Notes under the pieces: generated by a model
What the model was told of the DNA's origin: nothing
Seen by the model: only the letters and a program-made list of their open reading frames with translations
The model's database searches: none
Program-made: the position numbers and the translations under genes
Assembly (NCBI GenBank): GCA_002471825.1
Contig: DKQS01000009.1
Span: forward strand, 186,001 to 250,000
Direction: 5' to 3'
DNA length: 64,000 nucleotides
Source of the DNA: Flavobacteriaceae bacterium UBA7302
GTDB lineage: Bacteria; Bacteroidota; Bacteroidia; Flavobacteriales; Flavobacteriaceae
Shown here: piece by piece, positions 41,621 through 51,409 of the stretch
Numbering within the stretch: position 1 is the stretch's first letter
How the letters are laid out: every line of letters starts with the position of its first letter

Positions 41621-44038
41621 TTATTTTAATGAGACTTTAATCTTGGTTTCCTTCTTGGTATTCCAATCAAAGGGTATCGTTAGTTGATTGTTGATTGGTT
41701 CAACTTTCAAAGTCTTTCCGTTGTGTTTTATTTTTCTCGGATTCCAATCAATATTGTGAATCACGAGCGTGATATTCTTCTGGGTTGGTGTCCAATTGGA
41801 GCCAAACTCCGCTTCAAAATCAATTTCCAACCATTTGCGTTCTTTCTCCGCCTCGAACTCCAATATTTCGAACCGACCTTTTTCAAATGCTCCAGCTAGT
41901 TTGCCATTGTCGTTATAAACCTCGCGTTCACTTTCCTTTTTGCTTTCATCATAAAAATAATGAACTGTAAGATTGTTTCCATCATAAGCTGTGGTTGACT
42001 GTACCACATCGGTCATGGTGATAAAGGCACCTCCTCGAACATACGTCGGAATATACTCTTCCTTCACTTGGACTTCTTTGGATTGGCCTCCGGTTACTTT
42101 CTCGCCAGAATAAAAGTCATACCAATTGCTTCCTTTCGGAAAATAAACGGTTTTGGTCTTTACCGAATCCTTTAAAATGGGCGTAATTAGAAAATCTTTT
42201 CCCCACATATAGGTTGCGGATATTTCTGAAGTAGACTTCCCTTCTTCTTCGAACATTAAAGGACGCATCAATGGGTATCCTTTGGTATGATTCTCATAAA
42301 CCAAGTGATAATTATAGGGCAATAGCTGATAGCGTAGTTCGATAGCCTTTTTAGCCAAGGCCTTTGCTCTCGGACTTCTAAAAACAGGTTCGCTTGCTAC
42401 ATCTTCGTGAGCGTGTGGCCTATAAATTGGTTGGAATACTCCGTATTGCAACCATCTCGCATACAAATTATCATCCAAGTTGGCCCCTGCAAATCCGCCT
42501 AAATCAGAATGCATGAATCCCATTCCCTGCATGCCCATTTGTAAGGCTATTTCAGGCTGACTTTGCAAGCCGCCCCAGCTTCTACTCACATCTCCTGACC
42601 ACGGGATAATTCCGTATCGCTGCGAACCAGAGTATCCCGCTCGCATTAGAATAAATGGTCTTTCATCAGAGTAGTTTTGTTTGTAACCCTCATGAATAAG
42701 TTTGGCCCAATTGTGTCCGTAAATGTTATGTACTTCGTCAGCGGTGCTGTTTTCGAAATTCACCCAAGACGGCAATACTTCAGGCTCTCCTAAATCGCCC
42801 CAAATACCTTGAACTCCTTTTTCGCGAAGTCCTTTGTAGATGTTCCAAAACCAATCGATACCATCTTTCTTAAACACATCGATGATCCCCGTATTTCCAA
42901 AATAAAAGTCATATTTCGCGGGATTCCCAATAGAATCTGTTGCCAATATTTTTTTCGAAACCGCCTCTTTCCATTTGGATGATGTGGTGAGTAAAAAAGG
43001 TTCGGTGATGAGAATGGTTTTAACTCCCTTGGAATCTAGATCCTTCATCATTGCTTCCAGCTTCGGAAAGGAATCTCTATCAATTTCCAAATTCCCCATG
43101 GTTCCTTGAATGGTTTTTCCGAACCAATACAAATCCAGAATTACCGCATCAACAGGAATCTCATCCTTTTTAAATTTTTGAATGGTATGTTCTACTTCTG
43201 CCTGGGTTCTATAGCCGAAACGACTCGAAAAATTCCCAAGAGCCCACCTAGGAAGCATTGGTTGCCTCCCTGTCAATTCAGTATAGCTTTCAAGAATATC
43301 GTACCAATTGTCACCGGCAATTACCTGATAGGTTTTTCTACCTAATATGGTTTCGTAAGTAAGTGTATTGTTCTTCTGACTATCAAAATCCAAATATCCA
43401 ATGGGTGCATTGTCAAAATGAATCATGTATTTTTTAGAAGAAATGACAATCGGCATGGAAAAGTTCAGTAGCTTGGAATAGGTCTGGTACCCATAATGCG
43501 CTCGATTGTATAGCGGTAATCGATTTCCTCTTCGATTCATCCCCAAAGCACGAGCTCCTCCTCCATACAACACCTCATCGGTGTCTAAGTTGAAAGATAT
43601 CTTCTCCGTTTCGTCGGCAACAATATTCCCCTTGACCATGTCCATAGGAATGTGTTTGGATTTGAAATAACCTTCTTTCTCAGAAGTAATATTCTTTCCC
43701 TTGTAGGTATACGAAATCTGGAAAGGCGATGTCGTAATCGACACAGAAATTCCTTCAGATCCATAGGTAATCACGTTACCTTGATAATTATAAGTTGTTT
43801 CAACAGACTTTGGTTCTAATACAACAGCATGAGAATTCTCATCAATGGTCTCGCCATTCGGTAGGAAAGAAGTTTCAAGTACAGACGGTGTATAAAAGGT
43901 AAAGAGATAGGTGCCATCATTAGTAGTTACCTCAAATCGTCCATTTTCTTGTTTGTGAGATTGGTACTCACGATTCGGATTTTGACCGAATGTAACTTGA
44001 AGCAGAAAAAGGAAGAGTATGAATACTTTTTTTTTCAT
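41621..44038 (-). CDS. GH31 alpha-glucosidase
   Basis: The ORF can be extended to 44092, but this overlaps the esterase gene; the ATG at 44038 gives a proper signal peptide (MKKKVFILFLFLLQVTFGQ) and 805 residues. GH31 marks: 'DLYWFGKTIQGTMGNLEID' (about 302-320), nucleophile D415 in 'GIWGDLGEPE', acid/base D483 in 'PWSGDVSRSWGGL', and 'GMQGMGFMHSDLGGFAG' further on. It lacks a lipid anchor, unlike its neighbours, so it is periplasmic. It removes alpha-linked glucose from non-reducing ends. It is 2 bp after the esterase gene. Confidence 0.92.
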   Translation of the reverse strand: MKKKVFILFLFLLQVTFGQNPNREYQSHKQENGRFEVTTNDGTYLFTFYTPSVLETSFLPNGETIDENSHAVVLEPKSVETTYNYQGNVITYGSEGISVSITTSPFQISYTYKGKNITSEKEGYFKSKHIPMDMVKGNIVADETEKISFNLDTDEVLYGGGARALGMNRRGNRLPLYNRAHYGYQTYSKLLNFSMPIVISSKKYMIHFDNAPIGYLDFDSQKNNTLTYETILGRKTYQVIAGDNWYDILESYTELTGRQPMLPRWALGNFSSRFGYRTQAEVEHTIQKFKKDEIPVDAVILDLYWFGKTIQGTMGNLEIDRDSFPKLEAMMKDLDSKGVKTILITEPFLLTTSSKWKEAVSKKILATDSIGNPAKYDFYFGNTGIIDVFKKDGIDWFWNIYKGLREKGVQGIWGDLGEPEVLPSWVNFENSTADEVHNIYGHNWAKLIHEGYKQNYSDERPFILMRAGYSGSQRYGIIPWSGDVSRSWGGLQSQPEIALQMGMQGMGFMHSDLGGFAGANLDDNLYARWLQYGVFQPIYRPHAHEDVASEPVFRSPRAKALAKKAIELRYQLLPYNYHLVYENHTKGYPLMRPLMFEEEGKSTSEISATYMWGKDFLITPILKDSVKTKTVYFPKGSNWYDFYSGEKVTGGQSKEVQVKEEYIPTYVRGGAFITMTDVVQSTTAYDGNNLTVHYFYDESKKESEREVYNDNGKLAGAFEKGRFEILEFEAEKERKWLEIDFEAEFGSNWTPTQKNITLVIHNIDWNPRKIKHNGKTLKVEPINNQLTIPFDWNTKKETKIKVSLK

Positions 44039-44040
44039 TT

Positions 44041-45006
44041 TTAGTTCTTGGCTAATAAGAATGTAAAAGGAATGTCTAAACGCTGATTCCAAGAATTTTC
44101 GGAATGATCAGCACCTTTAAAAAATCGATTGGCAGAATTGCTAGAATCGTATCCTTTTTTTGCTAGGATTTCATCAACTTTTGGAGCATACTGCGGATAA
44201 AATTGATCCAAAGTCTTGTCTCCATAGTCAAAGTAAATTCTATGACTTCCTGCCATCGGTAAGTTCTTATCCATATAAGCAAAGATGGCTGCTGGTAATG
44301 GATTGTCTTCAGAAACTCCTGCCCCAGGCCAATGCGTTGAAATACAAGCTGCTGCACCGAAAACCTCAGGATATTCGCTAATGGCATACATAGAAATCAA
44401 TCCGCCCATACTAGATCCAGCAATCACCGTATTTTCTTTGTCAGTTTTTACGCTATAAACCCTATCAATGAATGGTTTTAATTCACTTGTCAAAAACTTC
44501 AAATACTTATCAGCATACAAATCCATATTGGCCATATTCCGATTGGCCAAAGCCGTAATTTTTTTCATATCGGCTTCAGAGACATAATCCATCGCTTTTG
44601 CGGGGAAGTAATCGTTCCAGCGGATTTCAGAAATGTTATGAACAGCAACTACGATAAAGTCTTTTGTTTTTCCTTCACTTTGAAGCTGACCCGCAATTTC
44701 ATCAACTTTCCACTCTTGTTTGTTCCAAGTTGTAGCAGCATCAAATAACATTTGTCCGTCATGCATATATAACACCGAGTATTCCTTGTCTTTAGAATAT
44801 CCATCTGGCAACCAAACATCTACTGGTCTCGAAGTAATATTTTCTGTTGGAAAATTCTCAATTCTCTCAATACTTCCACTCGCTAGATTTACATCTTTGA
44901 GTGTATTAATTTCAATCTTGATGGGCTTTTTGGCCTCTTTCTTTTCTGTCTTTTGTTTACAGCCTATCATTGACACTATGGCCAATAAGAAGAATATCTT
45001 TTTCAT
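44041..45006 (-). CDS. Esterase-family (PF00756-like) alpha/beta hydrolase lipoprotein
   Basis: 321 residues; lipid cysteine 16 ('VSMIGC') then a lysine-rich linker. Alpha/beta-hydrolase esterase marks: 'PVDVWLPDGYSKDKEYSVLYMHDG' (about 61-84) and the nucleophile elbow 'VIAGSSMGGLISMYA' with S199; the catalytic histidine is probably in 'KGADHSENSW' near the end. Members of this family hydrolyse acyl esters or siderophore-type esters. Its place inside an alpha-glucan operon (4 bp after GH13, 2 bp before GH31) suggests removal of ester groups from the substrate, but no substrate is visible. Confidence 0.82.
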   Translation of the reverse strand: MKKIFFLLAIVSMIGCKQKTEKKEAKKPIKIEINTLKDVNLASGSIERIENFPTENITSRPVDVWLPDGYSKDKEYSVLYMHDGQMLFDAATTWNKQEWKVDEIAGQLQSEGKTKDFIVVAVHNISEIRWNDYFPAKAMDYVSEADMKKITALANRNMANMDLYADKYLKFLTSELKPFIDRVYSVKTDKENTVIAGSSMGGLISMYAISEYPEVFGAAACISTHWPGAGVSEDNPLPAAIFAYMDKNLPMAGSHRIYFDYGDKTLDQFYPQYAPKVDEILAKKGYDSSNSANRFFKGADHSENSWNQRLDIPFTFLLAKN

Positions 45007-45010
45007 GTGC

Positions 45011-46939
45011 TCATTTTAATTTCGTTGTCAGTAAGGTGATTCCCTTTGCATTTATGTTGATGGTTTCACCCCACACCATTTCTGCATCGCTGATGATGTT
45101 TTTTACCGTTTTTCCGTTAAGTCTGATTTCATCTAAAATTTCCGTCGGAATCGAAGTAGCCTCAGACTTGTTCAAAATAACGCCTACTACCTCGTCTTCA
45201 TGCATTCTGAACAACGCATAAATTCCGGCTCGAGGTGCAAAATGAACAGTCTTACCTTCATGGATAGCTTTGCTCGATTTTCGGTAGTTCAATACTTTCT
45301 TCAAGTACGACTGCATGTCCTTTTGATCAGCAGTCAAACCTTCGCCTGTAAAGGCATTCACCTTATCTCCGTCCCATCCTCCTGGGAAATCAGAACGAAT
45401 CAATCCGTGATCACCAGGTTTTTCGAAATCAGCCATTAAAATTTCTGTACCGTAATACAATTGAGCGGTTCTAGGCATGGCCAAAAGATATCCTAATGCC
45501 ATTTTCGTATTTGGGATGTTTCCTTTTAATTGTGTGAAAATTCGGCTCATATCATGGTTGTCTGGAAATACCAAAATATCTTCTGGTTTCGCGTAGGCAA
45601 AATCATTGGCCAGGCCTTCATATATTTTTACCAATCCTTGATTCCAGCTTTCTTCTTGATTCAATGCATCCACAATGTTTTGCTGCATGGCAAAGTCCAT
45701 CGAAGCACGCAAATTAGAGTCATAACCATCTTTATTTTCATGACCATCTTGCCAGTAGGCAATCAATAATGGATTGTAACTCCACTCCTCACCTACAATA
45801 TTAAAGTTTGGATATTCCTTCATTATGGCTCCTGCCCAGTCCGACATGAAGTCTTTGTCCGGATACGGATAGGTATCTTGACGAACTCCGCCTAAGTTGG
45901 CAGCTTCAATCCACCAAATACTATTTTGAATCAAGTATTTCGCCATAAAGGGATTACGTTGATTCAAATCAGGCATGCCGCTTACAAACCAACCATCGGT
46001 CATTCCTTTTTTATCGATTTCTGAGGCATACAAGTCTTGATTTGAGGTTCTGCGGTGATTCGATCGTTTCACTACATCATTGCCCCAGTTGGCCCGGTTG
46101 TCTTCAAAGTGTGGTTGATGATTCACCCAATCTTCAAAAGGCAAGTCTTTCATCCACCAGTGATTCAATCCGCAGTGATTGGCAACTTGATCCATCACTA
46201 ATTTCATTCCTTTGGAAGCGGCTTCATCAGAAAGCTTTTTATAGTCTTCAAAGGTTCCAAAACGCGGATCTATTTGGTAGTAATCAGTTATGGCATATCC
46301 ATGATAAGAACTTCTTGGCATATCGTTGGTTAGCACCGGACAAGACCAAACCGCCGTGAAGCCCATATCGGAGATGTAATCCAAGCCTTTGGTAATTCCT
46401 TCTAGATCACCACCATGTCTTTTGTAATCATGATCCCGATTTACTTCGGTTTCTAATAATCCAGCTACACTATCGTTATCTGGATTCGCATTTGCGAAAC
46501 GATCTGGAGTAATTAGGTAAATAACATCGGAACTATTGAATCCAATGAACTCTTCACCAGATCTTTCTCTAGATTTAAGTTCATAGGTTTGTTTTAATTC
46601 TGATCCATCCTCAAGGGTAAAAACAATATTGAATTTCCCAGCTGGTGTGTTCTCAGTTAACTCAAGGTCTAAGAACAAGTAATTCGGACTCTTAGCCTGG
46701 TGCTGTTTAACCAAAGTAACACCAGGAAAACTGATGGATGCTTTGGCTTTACCAATGTTTGGATGATGCACCAATAATTGTAGAGATTTGTTTTCAAATC
46801 CGGTCCACCAATTCGGCGGCTCCACTCTATTAATCTGTGAGAACTCTTCGGTCAAAGGTTGTACTTTTGGCTCCGAGGAACTACAAGAAGCCAAAAAAAG
46901 TACACCTAAGAAAAGAATTATGGAATTCAATTTTTTCAT
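45011..46939 (-). CDS. susA: GH13 neopullulanase/cyclomaltodextrinase-like lipoprotein (SusA-like)
   Basis: 642 residues; lipid cysteine 19 ('LFLASC'). An N-terminal beta domain (about 36-125, 'RVEPPNWWTGFENKSLQLLVHHPNI') is the cyclomaltodextrinase N-domain type. GH13 regions: I 'LVMDQVANHCG', II 'GGVRQDTYPYPD' with nucleophile D355, III 'NIVGEEWSYNP' with acid E384, and IV 'VFPDNHDMSR'. N-domain plus this set fits SusA-like periplasmic neopullulanases, though the lipid anchor allows another site. It follows the GH65 gene by 22 bp. Confidence 0.88.
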   Translation of the reverse strand: MKKLNSIILFLGVLFLASCSSSEPKVQPLTEEFSQINRVEPPNWWTGFENKSLQLLVHHPNIGKAKASISFPGVTLVKQHQAKSPNYLFLDLELTENTPAGKFNIVFTLEDGSELKQTYELKSRERSGEEFIGFNSSDVIYLITPDRFANANPDNDSVAGLLETEVNRDHDYKRHGGDLEGITKGLDYISDMGFTAVWSCPVLTNDMPRSSYHGYAITDYYQIDPRFGTFEDYKKLSDEAASKGMKLVMDQVANHCGLNHWWMKDLPFEDWVNHQPHFEDNRANWGNDVVKRSNHRRTSNQDLYASEIDKKGMTDGWFVSGMPDLNQRNPFMAKYLIQNSIWWIEAANLGGVRQDTYPYPDKDFMSDWAGAIMKEYPNFNIVGEEWSYNPLLIAYWQDGHENKDGYDSNLRASMDFAMQQNIVDALNQEESWNQGLVKIYEGLANDFAYAKPEDILVFPDNHDMSRIFTQLKGNIPNTKMALGYLLAMPRTAQLYYGTEILMADFEKPGDHGLIRSDFPGGWDGDKVNAFTGEGLTADQKDMQSYLKKVLNYRKSSKAIHEGKTVHFAPRAGIYALFRMHEDEVVGVILNKSEATSIPTEILDEIRLNGKTVKNIISDAEMVWGETININAKGITLLTTKLK

Positions 46940-46961
46940 GAGGATGATTCTATGTTGATGA

Positions 46962-49268
46962 TTAAACCGTTACCAGGTTATTCGGTGTTACCACCACAAC
47001 CTTATCATTTACCAAAATGGTCAATTCTTCACCTTGATCCAATTCAAAGTGCGTGTGCCCTTGACAAACATTCACCATTAAAATTTGATTTCTAAAGTTG
47101 ATCTTAAAGGAGTAACCCTTCCACTGCGATGGAATTCTAGGCGTAAAAGAAAGCTTTCCATCCTTGATGCGCATTCCGCCAAATCCTTCGACGATGCTCA
47201 TCCATGTTCCGGCCATGGAGGTAATGTGCAGCCCTTCATGCACTTCGTGATTGTAATCGTCTAAATCCAAACGCGAAGTACGTAAATAGAACGTATAGGC
47301 TTGCTCCATACGACCTAACTTGGCCGCTTGCACACTATGAACACAAGGCGAAAGCGATGATTCGTGAACCGTAAAGGGCTCGTAGAAATCAAAATGCTTC
47401 TCTAATTCTTCAGTTGTAAAATGATCTTCGAAGAAATAGAATCCTTGTAAGATATCTGCTTGCTTAATGTAAGGTGATCGTAGAATGCGATCCCAAGACC
47501 AATGTTGATTGATGGGTCTCTGAGATTGATCCAAATCAGCTACAGACACCAATTCTTTGTCTAAGAATCCGTCTTGCTGCAAAAATACTTGGTGTTCCTC
47601 TGAGTATGGGAAATACATGTTTTCTGCAACCGTCTTCCATTTGCCCAATTCTTCATCAGTGAAATTGGTCTTTTGTTTGATTCGGATGTAATCCGATATG
47701 TGGTCAACTTTGACATTCTCAATACATTCCAAGGCATATTGAATACACCATTGGGCAATGTAGTTGGTATACCAGTTGTTGTTGACGTTATTTTCGTATT
47801 CATTAGGACCTGTAACTCCTAAGATTACATATTTATTTCTAAGGGTTGAGTAATTTGCTCTTTGATGCCAAAAACGTGCAATACCAATCAATACTTCCAA
47901 TCCTTTTTCAGGAATGTACGTTAGGTCATTGGTATAACGTTCGTAGTTGTAAATGGCAAAGGCAATGGCCCCATTTCTGTGGATTTCCTCAAAGGTAATT
48001 TCCCACTCGTTGTGACATTCTTCACCATTCATCGTTACCATAGGATAGAGCGCTGCCCCGTTGGTAAAGCCAAGCTTTTCAGCATTTTCAATGGCCTTAT
48101 CTAGATGTTTGTAACGATATTCTAATAATTTTCTCGCAACCTCTTGATCTTTGGTTGCCATATAGAAAGGAATACAATAGGCTTCTGTATCCCAGTAAGT
48201 ACTTCCCCCATATTTCTCTCCCGTAAATCCTTTCGGACCAATGTTTAATTGCGCATCAGTACCTAAATAGGTTTGGTTTAGTTGAAAAATATTGAATCGA
48301 ATACCTTGTTGTGCCTTCACATCTCCATCAATAGCTATATCGGCCATACTCCAAATCTTGGCCCACTCTTCTTTTTGTAGTTCAAGAAGGTTGTCAAATC
48401 CGAAGGTAGTAGCCTTTTCAAGCACATTGGATGCGGCTTGCATCAATTCATCCTTAGGATGATTTCGATCCACCACATAACCACCAAACTTTTGAATGGT
48501 GGCTTTTTCATTTGCATGTACTTCAACAACAGAGGAAGAGGTTATTTTGTTATTTGATTGATTGTGATTGAATTGCGCCTCAACAGCTTTTCCATCGACA
48601 TACAAGAACGATTTCATAAACGTACAAGTATAAAAATGGGTTTTCATTGTTTTTGCAACGATGAAAGCGGCATCTTCTTCCTCCTTGATGGTTTCAATAT
48701 TCCAGAACTGATCGTCCCAGTTTGAATCCTCATTATGAATTCCTCCATCCAAATAAGGTGTAAACTCAATGCTTACCGACTTATTGAGCGGTGTAATATT
48801 GTATTCAATGGCACCTACTTCATCCAAGGCCAAACTTAAAAATCGTTTGGTTTCAACTTTAATTTCCACGCCATTTTGCAAGGTTGCTTCAAAACTTCTA
48901 GACAACCAACCCTCTTTCATGTTCAGTTCTCTTCTAAAGTTCGAAACAGATGCGCATGCGTTTAAATCGAGCTCCTCACCGTTAATCGCTACATCAATAC
49001 CAATCCAATTTGGAGCATTCAACACTTTGGCAAAGTACTCTGGATAGCCATTTTTCCACCATCCTACTCTCGTTTTATCAGGGTAATAAACACCTGCAAT
49101 GTAACTTCCTTGAAAAGTATCTCCTGAATATTTTTCTTCGAAGTTAGCACGTTGCCCCATGGCACCATTACCAATACTGAAGATACTTTCAGACGATTTT
49201 ACGTTGTTTGGATCAAAACCTTCTTCTATGATTGACCATTCATTCGGAATGATATAATTTTGATTCAT
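46962..49268 (-). CDS. GH65 maltose phosphorylase
   Basis: 768 residues, no signal peptide, cytoplasmic. GH65 layout: N-terminal beta-sandwich (to about 270), (alpha/alpha)6 barrel, C-terminal beta tail. Catalytic acid E490 in 'GVTGPNEYENNVNNNWYTNY' corresponds to E487 of the Lactobacillus brevis enzyme. The loop 'CHNEWEITFEEIH' (about 418-430) carries the HNEWEITFE sequence linked to maltose preference over trehalose or kojibiose. Reaction: maltose plus phosphate gives glucose and beta-glucose-1-phosphate, which the next gene product converts. It is 34 bp after the beta-phosphoglucomutase gene. Confidence 0.92.
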   Translation of the reverse strand: MNQNYIIPNEWSIIEEGFDPNNVKSSESIFSIGNGAMGQRANFEEKYSGDTFQGSYIAGVYYPDKTRVGWWKNGYPEYFAKVLNAPNWIGIDVAINGEELDLNACASVSNFRRELNMKEGWLSRSFEATLQNGVEIKVETKRFLSLALDEVGAIEYNITPLNKSVSIEFTPYLDGGIHNEDSNWDDQFWNIETIKEEEDAAFIVAKTMKTHFYTCTFMKSFLYVDGKAVEAQFNHNQSNNKITSSSVVEVHANEKATIQKFGGYVVDRNHPKDELMQAASNVLEKATTFGFDNLLELQKEEWAKIWSMADIAIDGDVKAQQGIRFNIFQLNQTYLGTDAQLNIGPKGFTGEKYGGSTYWDTEAYCIPFYMATKDQEVARKLLEYRYKHLDKAIENAEKLGFTNGAALYPMVTMNGEECHNEWEITFEEIHRNGAIAFAIYNYERYTNDLTYIPEKGLEVLIGIARFWHQRANYSTLRNKYVILGVTGPNEYENNVNNNWYTNYIAQWCIQYALECIENVKVDHISDYIRIKQKTNFTDEELGKWKTVAENMYFPYSEEHQVFLQQDGFLDKELVSVADLDQSQRPINQHWSWDRILRSPYIKQADILQGFYFFEDHFTTEELEKHFDFYEPFTVHESSLSPCVHSVQAAKLGRMEQAYTFYLRTSRLDLDDYNHEVHEGLHITSMAGTWMSIVEGFGGMRIKDGKLSFTPRIPSQWKGYSFKINFRNQILMVNVCQGHTHFELDQGEELTILVNDKVVVVTPNNLVTV

Positions 49269-49302
49269 TTCAATTTCTTTAAATTTCTAAAAAATACGAC
49301 AC

Positions 49303-49959
49303 CTAGTTAGTAACTAACTGGTTTAAAAAGTCAATGGATATTTCTGTAAAGTCTTTAAAAACATGGTCTGCTTCGTGTAAAACATCTTGCTCACCAATAC
49401 CAATAGAAACCATATTGGCCGCATTCGCAGCCTGAATTCCCGCAATGGAATCTTCAAAAACAATGCAATCACTCGGTCTAATTTTAAGACCCTCTGCAGC
49501 TTTTAAAAATACCTCTGGATCTGGTTTCCCTTTAATTACAGAGTTACCATCGACAATGCATTCAAATTTTTGTAATAGATGAATTTTCTCAAGAATAGGA
49601 ACTGCATTTTTACTGGCAGATCCCAAAGCGATTCCCTGTTGATTTTCAATTAAGTAATCCAATACCTTGTTGGTGTCAGGAAGAATTTCGCTGTCATCCA
49701 TTTTGGATATATAGGAAAGATACTCTTCATTCTTTTCAACAAGCAAGCGCTCGAATTCACTTTCAGAAACGGTTTTGTTACCCCAATTTAAAATCTTCTC
49801 AAGACTTTTAATTCGGCTCACTCCTTTCAGTTGTTCGTTCTGCTCTTTTGTAAAATCAATACCCAATGAATTGGCCAGATTTCGCCAGGCTAAAAAGTGA
49901 TACTTTGCGGTATCTACAATAACCCCGTCTAAGTCAAAAATAAATCCTTTCTTACTCAT
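49303..49959 (-). CDS. pgmB: Beta-phosphoglucomutase
   Basis: 218 residues, cytoplasmic HAD protein. 'FIFDLDGVIVDTAKYHFLAW' gives nucleophile D9 and acid/base D11 plus the histidine of the cap hinge. 'LKGVSRIKSLEKIL' is the beta-PGM cap motif, 'GSASKNA' is HAD motif II, 'KGKPDPEVFLKA' motif III and 'VFEDSIAGIQAA' motif IV. It converts beta-glucose-1-phosphate to glucose-6-phosphate, pairing with the GH65 enzyme downstream. It is 4 bp after the transporter gene. Confidence 0.95.
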   Translation of the reverse strand: MSKKGFIFDLDGVIVDTAKYHFLAWRNLANSLGIDFTKEQNEQLKGVSRIKSLEKILNWGNKTVSESEFERLLVEKNEEYLSYISKMDDSEILPDTNKVLDYLIENQQGIALGSASKNAVPILEKIHLLQKFECIVDGNSVIKGKPDPEVFLKAAEGLKIRPSDCIVFEDSIAGIQAANAANMVSIGIGEQDVLHEADHVFKDFTEISIDFLNQLVTN

Positions 49960-49963
49960 TCAA

Positions 49964-51316
49964 TTATGCATTTGAAGTTTCGACTGTATCGTCTACATCA
50001 GTAACTCTTCTCACCAACAAAGCAGCAATAATGAACGAGAATCCGCTCACTACCAAAGCAAAAATCGGTTGATCATTGTACAGGTATTTCACCATAGGAC
50101 CTCCAATTAGCGCATTTAAGATTTGTGGTAATACGATAAAGAAGTTGAAAATACCCATGTAAACACCCATTTTCCTTGCAGGGATGGAGCCGGCCAAAAT
50201 TGCATAGGGCATCGCCAAAATACTAGCCCAGGCGATACCGACACCAACCATGGAGAGAATAAGCAAGTTTTTATCTTGAATCACATAAAGTGATAATAGA
50301 CCAAGAGCACCAATAATGAGTGAATAGGAATGTGTCTTCTTTCTTCCTAACTTCTTGGCAATAGCTGGCAAGAAAAAGGCGTAAATAGCCGACACAGCAT
50401 TGTAAACTCCAAATAAGATTCCGACCCAGTCGCCTGCGTCTTGAAAACCTTTGCTATGCGTATCTGAAATGTCCAATCCGTAGATATGAGATGCGATGGC
50501 TGGGGTTGAAAATACCCACATACCAAACAATCCAAACCACGAAAAAAACTGAACCCAAGCCAATTGCTTCATTGTAGTTGGCATTTTGGCAAAGTCAGAA
50601 AAGATATTCATCAAAGAAGATTCCTCTTCAACAATTTCTTCCCCTTCTGCTTCATGAATGAGTTTCATTTCCTCAGGCGAATATTCCTTGGTAGTAAATA
50701 CCGTTATTAGAATACTTCCAATTAGCACTGCCGCACCAATAATAAAGGAGAGCAGTAAGTTTACAGGAACTTCTCCAACAGCCGCTTCATTGCTTACACC
50801 AAACCAATTGGTTAACACATAAGGCAACCATGAACCGATTACAGCACCCACACCGATCAATACGGTCTGCACACTAAAACCAAGGGTTCGTTGATCTGAA
50901 GGTAGCACATCTGCTACTAGGGCTCTGAATGGTTCCATCGCCACATTGAACGAGGCGTCCATAATCATCAACATTCCAGCTCCAACCCACAATGCAGGCA
51001 TAAAAGCAGTGAACATATCTGAATTAGGCATTAAAATGAGACCAATCGAGGCCAGAATGGCACCCACCAAAAAATAAGGTCTTCTTCTACCCAACCGCGT
51101 CCATGTTTGATCGCTGTAATGACCAATAATCGGTTGAACAATAAGACCAGTTAAAGGTGCAACAATCCAAAACCACGAGAGTTCATGAACATCAGCTCCA
51201 AAAATCTGTAGAATTCTACTAGCGTTGGCATTTTGAAGGGCAAAACCCATTTGAACTCCTAAAAATCCAAAACTTAGATTCCAGATTTCTAGAAAAGAAA
51301 GTTTACGTTTTTTCAT
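49964..51316 (-). CDS. MFS maltose/maltodextrin transporter (SLC45/sucrose-transporter-like)
   Basis: 450 residues, about twelve membrane segments. Marks of the sucrose/maltose:proton branch are 'NLSFGFLGVQMGFALQNANASRILQIFGAD', 'PLTGLIVQPIIGHYSDQTWTRLGRRRPYFLVG' and 'FRALVADVLPSDQRTLGFSVQ'. It differs in family from the two GPH-type symporters of the beta-glucan locus. It would import maltose for the GH65 enzyme. It is the first gene of the minus-strand alpha-glucan operon and has a structured leader (51318-51359) and a -7 element (51410-51417). Confidence 0.88.
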   Translation of the reverse strand: MKKRKLSFLEIWNLSFGFLGVQMGFALQNANASRILQIFGADVHELSWFWIVAPLTGLIVQPIIGHYSDQTWTRLGRRRPYFLVGAILASIGLILMPNSDMFTAFMPALWVGAGMLMIMDASFNVAMEPFRALVADVLPSDQRTLGFSVQTVLIGVGAVIGSWLPYVLTNWFGVSNEAAVGEVPVNLLLSFIIGAAVLIGSILITVFTTKEYSPEEMKLIHEAEGEEIVEEESSLMNIFSDFAKMPTTMKQLAWVQFFSWFGLFGMWVFSTPAIASHIYGLDISDTHSKGFQDAGDWVGILFGVYNAVSAIYAFFLPAIAKKLGRKKTHSYSLIIGALGLLSLYVIQDKNLLILSMVGVGIAWASILAMPYAILAGSIPARKMGVYMGIFNFFIVLPQILNALIGGPMVKYLYNDQPIFALVVSGFSFIIAALLVRRVTDVDDTVETSNA

Positions 51317-51317
51317 C

Positions 51318-51359
51318 TATCGTATTTAAGTTAATGAATACGATAAGCCGAGACTTATC
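51318..51359 (-). other. Two overlapping inverted repeats in the transporter leader
   Basis: Perfect 9-bp repeat TATCGTATT / AATACGATA (51318-51326 / 51337-51345) and perfect 6-bp repeat GATAAG / CTTATC (51342-51347 / 51354-51359) share bases 51342-51345. In the mRNA only one of the two hairpins can form at a time; the 9-bp one ends one base before the start codon. Confidence 0.55.
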
Positions 51360-51409
51360 AATTGATTCTGTGTGAAGTGAAAATTATTGATAAATCATAT
51401 TTCGCAGAC

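Noticed and set aside
51342..51359. LacI operator at GATAAG-N6-CTTATC
   Set aside because: The repeat is perfect, but its centre is GA and not CG, and it does not resemble the palindrome at 52552; a leader hairpin is more likely.
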